From: Candidatus Aminicenantota bacterium
Lineage (GTDB): Bacteria > Acidobacteriota > Aminicenantia > Aminicenantales > Aminicenantaceae
Reading direction: 5' to 3'
Length of the DNA: 36,904 bases
Assembly: GCA_016783445.1 (NCBI GenBank)
Contig: JADHWO010000018.1
Location: 1-36,904 of the forward strand
Within the stretch, counting starts at the first letter, position 1. Each line of letters starts with the position of its first letter. The notes under the pieces were generated by a model. The model made no database searches, was not told where the DNA came from, and saw only the letters and a list, made by a program, of their open reading frames with translations. Positions 34,374 through 36,904 of the stretch are shown here, in pieces. A program made the position numbers and the translations under genes.

Positions 34374-35839
34374 AACTTTATCTCAGGCAGGCTGGAAATT
34401 CCATTATTTTGAGCATCTAAAAGCATAATTTTCTGAAGTTCCTGAAGAGTATTATTGTCCAGAGGAGAGAATGGATTCTCTTTAAGTAGCTTTTCAACTT
34501 CTTCAGAAGCCCTGTCAGCAATCGATTTTTTTCCAAGTGAAACCCAATAGTCATATGTATCTCGGTCTATAATTTTTGGAAAAGAGTGCTCCTCTCTATA
34601 CCACTTCCTTGTATGAGGCATAGACAGGAACTGCGTTTCTGCAGAAAATCCTTCGAATAGATTTTTGGCGATAGGCTCATCCCTTTGAGATATTCCTTCA
34701 ATTATCCTATAGGCCATGGCGCAGATTTCGTTATCCACAACCAGCTTTTCAAGGCTCTGACAGCTTTCAAAGTTCAACATTCCAGGACCGGAGATGACAT
34801 TAATTCCGGAAAGGGCTGCTATAAGAGCCCCGATACCAGTTTCAAAACCCGCCTGGGCATCATTGATCTTGGAATCACTTAGTCCCATGTAAGCATGTGT
34901 GGGAAGATTGAGAAATTTTCCGATCTGGGAGTAGGCAGAATCAATCATCATCGTCTCAATGGCTCCCATGGGTGTAGTTCCTTTCCTCATATCAAAGCTT
35001 GAGGGGGAACCTCCAAATATGACTGGAGCACCTTTTTTTGCTAATTGACATATAACCAGACCGCAAAGATTCTCAGCCACGTGCTGGACAAGGGTTCCAG
35101 CTATAGTCACGGGAGAAGTGGCGCCCGTCATACCCATAGAAATAAGTTCTGAAGGTATACCTGCACGGGCACAGTCGATCAGGCTCTGGGTGGTCAGATT
35201 GCTCCATTTTAAAGGAGGGGAGGGGCATGCATCAAAAATGGCTAATGGTTTCTCTGCCAGATTTTCCTTGCTCCCTCTGATTGCTATCAGCATATCAAAC
35301 ATGGGTTTGAATCCTTCAACTCGGAATGTCCCGGTAACTACAGGTTTTATCGAGAATTGAAGCCCCAGGAACAGTCGATAGCTGTCAGAAATCAAGCCTG
35401 GAACATCACTGCTGATAATCCCTGTACTCTGGAAGTGAATGTGTTCTAAACAATCCGTGAGGCGGTAGAATTTGATCAGGTCATCACTCACAGGCTTCCG
35501 CTCTTCTGAAGTTTTATGATCAAGAATTGTTATTGCTGTAGACCCCGGGTCAAAGTGAATATTATCCTTGCCCACAATGAATTCATTCTTTTCCGTTCTA
35601 TCATAGAGCTTGATTATTGAAGGAGTTGAGGAAAGTGAATCCTCTACGAGACGGGGTGTAATGTGGGCTCTCTGAGATGAATTTTTTACGTTCATTCCAG
35701 CTTCCTTTAAAAGCTCTAAAGCTTCCTGGTTCTCAACAAAAACTCCCTGCTTTTCGAGAATGTAATAAGCCTCATTTAAAATTTTCTGGATGAGCTCCTT
35801 GCTCAAGAATTCAAGTTTAGGTCTTTTTGCTTTTATCAT
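34370..35839 (-). CDS. MttB-family (trimethylamine methyltransferase-like) protein
   Basis: A 489-aa protein of the MttB superfamily, which transfers a methyl group from a methylamine or quaternary amine to the cobalt of a corrinoid protein. The family core is seen in HFDPGSTAITILDH, STGIISSDVPGL, GTFRVEGFKPM, SMGMTGATSPVTIAGTLVQH, GAPVIFGGSPSSFDMRKGT and AGFETGIGALIAALSGIN. No in-frame amber codon interrupts it, so it is a non-pyrrolysine member like the glycine betaine or carnitine enzymes; the actual substrate is unknown. AAAGGAG precedes the ATG. It is third in an operon with an activator-like protein and a corrinoid protein. Confidence 0.9.
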   Translation of the reverse strand: MIKAKRPKLEFLSKELIQKILNEAYYILEKQGVFVENQEALELLKEAGMNVKNSSQRAHITPRLVEDSLSSTPSIIKLYDRTEKNEFIVGKDNIHFDPGSTAITILDHKTSEERKPVSDDLIKFYRLTDCLEHIHFQSTGIISSDVPGLISDSYRLFLGLQFSIKPVVTGTFRVEGFKPMFDMLIAIRGSKENLAEKPLAIFDACPSPPLKWSNLTTQSLIDCARAGIPSELISMGMTGATSPVTIAGTLVQHVAENLCGLVICQLAKKGAPVIFGGSPSSFDMRKGTTPMGAIETMMIDSAYSQIGKFLNLPTHAYMGLSDSKINDAQAGFETGIGALIAALSGINVISGPGMLNFESCQSLEKLVVDNEICAMAYRIIEGISQRDEPIAKNLFEGFSAETQFLSMPHTRKWYREEHSFPKIIDRDTYDYWVSLGKKSIADRASEEVEKLLKENPFSPLDNNTLQELQKIMLLDAQNNGISSLPEIKF

Positions 35840-35850
35840 TGAATTCTCCT

Positions 35851-36456
35851 TTATAAGCCTCTTTTTCTTGTTGTAAGTTTTTGATCTTTATAGAAATTTA
35901 TCCTAAAAGAGACAGACTTTCGAGGAATCATCATACATGCTTCTGTAAGACTGACTCCTATTTCTTGTCCCGGGAGCATTTGGAACACATAGCGCTGCTC
36001 TTTTATATCCCACCTTTTGTAGCCCGGACTAAATCTTTTGCTCGGCCATAGATTCATTTCTCTTGCTCTCTTGACAAGTATAATATCAGATTGGACAGCT
36101 ACTTCTTCAGCTGCCTCAGAACCAAAAGCATCCAGAATTAGTGCTTTTAGCATTTCGTTTTTTAGCATGAGTTTTTTGATTTCTGTTTCAAGCTCCGGCC
36201 CTATAGTGCAGATGCACAAAGCCACTTTTTCTGCATTCTCAAAAATAGGGTGCTTGTTTGTCTGTTCATAATTTATGATTGTATAAATGGATGTGGGATG
36301 AAGCAGATGATTTAGTTTGTTTTTTTCTTCTGCGATAAGCTTTTTAATAGGAGCTTTTATTTCATTTGATTTTTTTTTATATCCAATGAGCCTTAAAATT
36401 TTCTTATCGTCAATATCGATTTTAAGGTCCTTGATTTTTTCAAAAGGTGCAAACAT
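35851..36456 (-). CDS. MetH activation-domain-like protein
   Basis: A 201-aa stand-alone protein resembling the S-adenosylmethionine-binding reactivation domain of cobalamin-dependent methionine synthase. Key blocks are CTIGPELE, LDAFGSEAAEEVA, RFSPGYKRWDIKEQR (141-155, the SAM-site RxSPGY motif) and IGVSLTEACMMIPRKSVSF (166-184). In MetH this domain remethylates cob(II)alamin. Here, between a corrinoid protein and an MttB-family gene, it probably reactivates the corrinoid partner, which is inference. It has no homocysteine, folate or B12 domain of its own. Confidence 0.85.
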   Translation of the reverse strand: MFAPFEKIKDLKIDIDDKKILRLIGYKKKSNEIKAPIKKLIAEEKNKLNHLLHPTSIYTIINYEQTNKHPIFENAEKVALCICTIGPELETEIKKLMLKNEMLKALILDAFGSEAAEEVAVQSDIILVKRAREMNLWPSKRFSPGYKRWDIKEQRYVFQMLPGQEIGVSLTEACMMIPRKSVSFRINFYKDQKLTTRKRGL

Positions 36457-36464
36457 TCCAGGTA

Positions 36465-36904
36465 TTATAGTCCAATAAGTTTTTTTGCTATTTTTATAGC
36501 GACCATAGCGTTCTCGCCATATCCATCTGCTCCAATATCATCAGCCCATTTTTGATTAACAGGTGCGCCTCCTACTAAAACTTTAAATCGGGAGGCAAGA
36601 TTTTTGTCTTTAAGAATTTTTATAACTCTTTTCTGTCCAAGCATTGTTGTTGTTAGAAGCGCAGAGAGACAAATAAAATCGGCGTTTTCCTCGTCTGCTT
36701 TTTTTACAAATTCTTCCAGTTTAACATCTGCTCCAAGGTCTATCACATCAAAACCATTAGCTGAAAGCATTGAGGATACAAGGTTTTTACCTATGTCATG
36801 GATGTCTCCTTCCACTGTGCCGATAATAACCTTGCCATGTGATTGAGTCGAGATCTGAGCTTTTTCAAGTTCAGGATGGAGTACGATCATAGCTGCTTTT
36901 ATGC
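36465..36904 (-). CDS. Corrinoid (B12-binding) protein, 5' end cut by the window
   Basis: The C-terminal 146 codons. The B12-binding Rossmann domain has the base-off ligand motif GDIHDIGKN (DxHxxG), then LGADVKLEEFVKK, LSALLTTTML and VLVGGAPVNQKWADDIGADGYG. The reading frame stays open to the window edge (IKAAMIVLHPEL), matching the end of the helical cap domain of such proteins, so the real start lies outside; the ATG at 36890 is internal. It is the methyl carrier for the MttB-family enzyme downstream. Confidence 0.9.
   Translation of the reverse strand, partial: IKAAMIVLHPELEKAQISTQSHGKVIIGTVEGDIHDIGKNLVSSMLSANGFDVIDLGADVKLEEFVKKADEENADFICLSALLTTTMLGQKRVIKILKDKNLASRFKVLVGGAPVNQKWADDIGADGYGENAMVAIKIAKKLIGL

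Noticed and set aside
34370-35839. Pyrrolysine-type MttB
   Set aside because: The frame runs through the whole family length without an in-frame TAG, so no pyrrolysine is encoded.

Overview
The window is a compact, low-GC bacterial chromosome segment with no tRNA, rRNA, CRISPR array or intact transposase gene that I can see. The gene mix (separate nuoC and nuoD, a CBM9-like/DUF5916 outer-membrane protein, a large BNR/VPS10-like exported protein, MacB/FtsX efflux genes under an NtrC-type regulator, a Tat-tagged TldD, and an MttB-family methyltransferase operon) fits a Gram-negative anaerobe of the Acidobacteriota / Candidatus Aminicenantes kind. That placement is inference from gene content and was not tested by phylogeny.

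Layout. (1) 160-1563: dihydrolipoamide dehydrogenase. (2) 1687-9171: a tight nuoABCDEFGHI operon for the complex I hydrophilic arm plus membrane subunits A and H. The antiporter-like subunits J-N are absent; the next gene, overlapping nuoI by 4 nt, is a metallo-beta-lactamase-fold hydrolase. (3) 10173-13512: single genes: a stand-alone LigD-type 3'-phosphoesterase, a DUF481-like outer-membrane protein, the decayed tail of an ABC ATPase, a PilZ protein, a half-length permease and a DUF3795 protein. (4) 13683-24312: an efflux island. A histidine kinase and sigma-54 response regulator are transcribed leftwards. Divergently come a periplasmic adaptor, a MacB/LolD-type ATPase, a two-FtsX-domain permease, an orphan 92-aa protein, a permease remnant, a second ATPase and a TolC-like channel. 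Three sigma-54 (-24/-12) promoter candidates suggest the two-component system drives both halves of the efflux operon and perhaps itself. (5) 24507-27404: TldD (Tat signal) and TldE/PmbA. (6) 27888-34344: divergent DUF5916 barrel and BNR/VPS10-like protein. (7) 34370-36904, leftwards: a corrinoid protein (cut by the window edge), a stand-alone MetH-activation-domain-like protein and an MttB-family methyltransferase, together a plausible self-contained corrinoid methyltransfer module.

Between genes there is a dispersed palindromic repeat family sharing the core TTATTCATAAAAACTGCCGA. It occurs at 10021-10067, as a 56-nt tandem array at 24315-24443, and as a ~205-bp element with terminal inverted repeats at 30846-31052. 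It lies next to several functional blocks, and together with two ABC transporter gene remnants it indicates past rearrangement.
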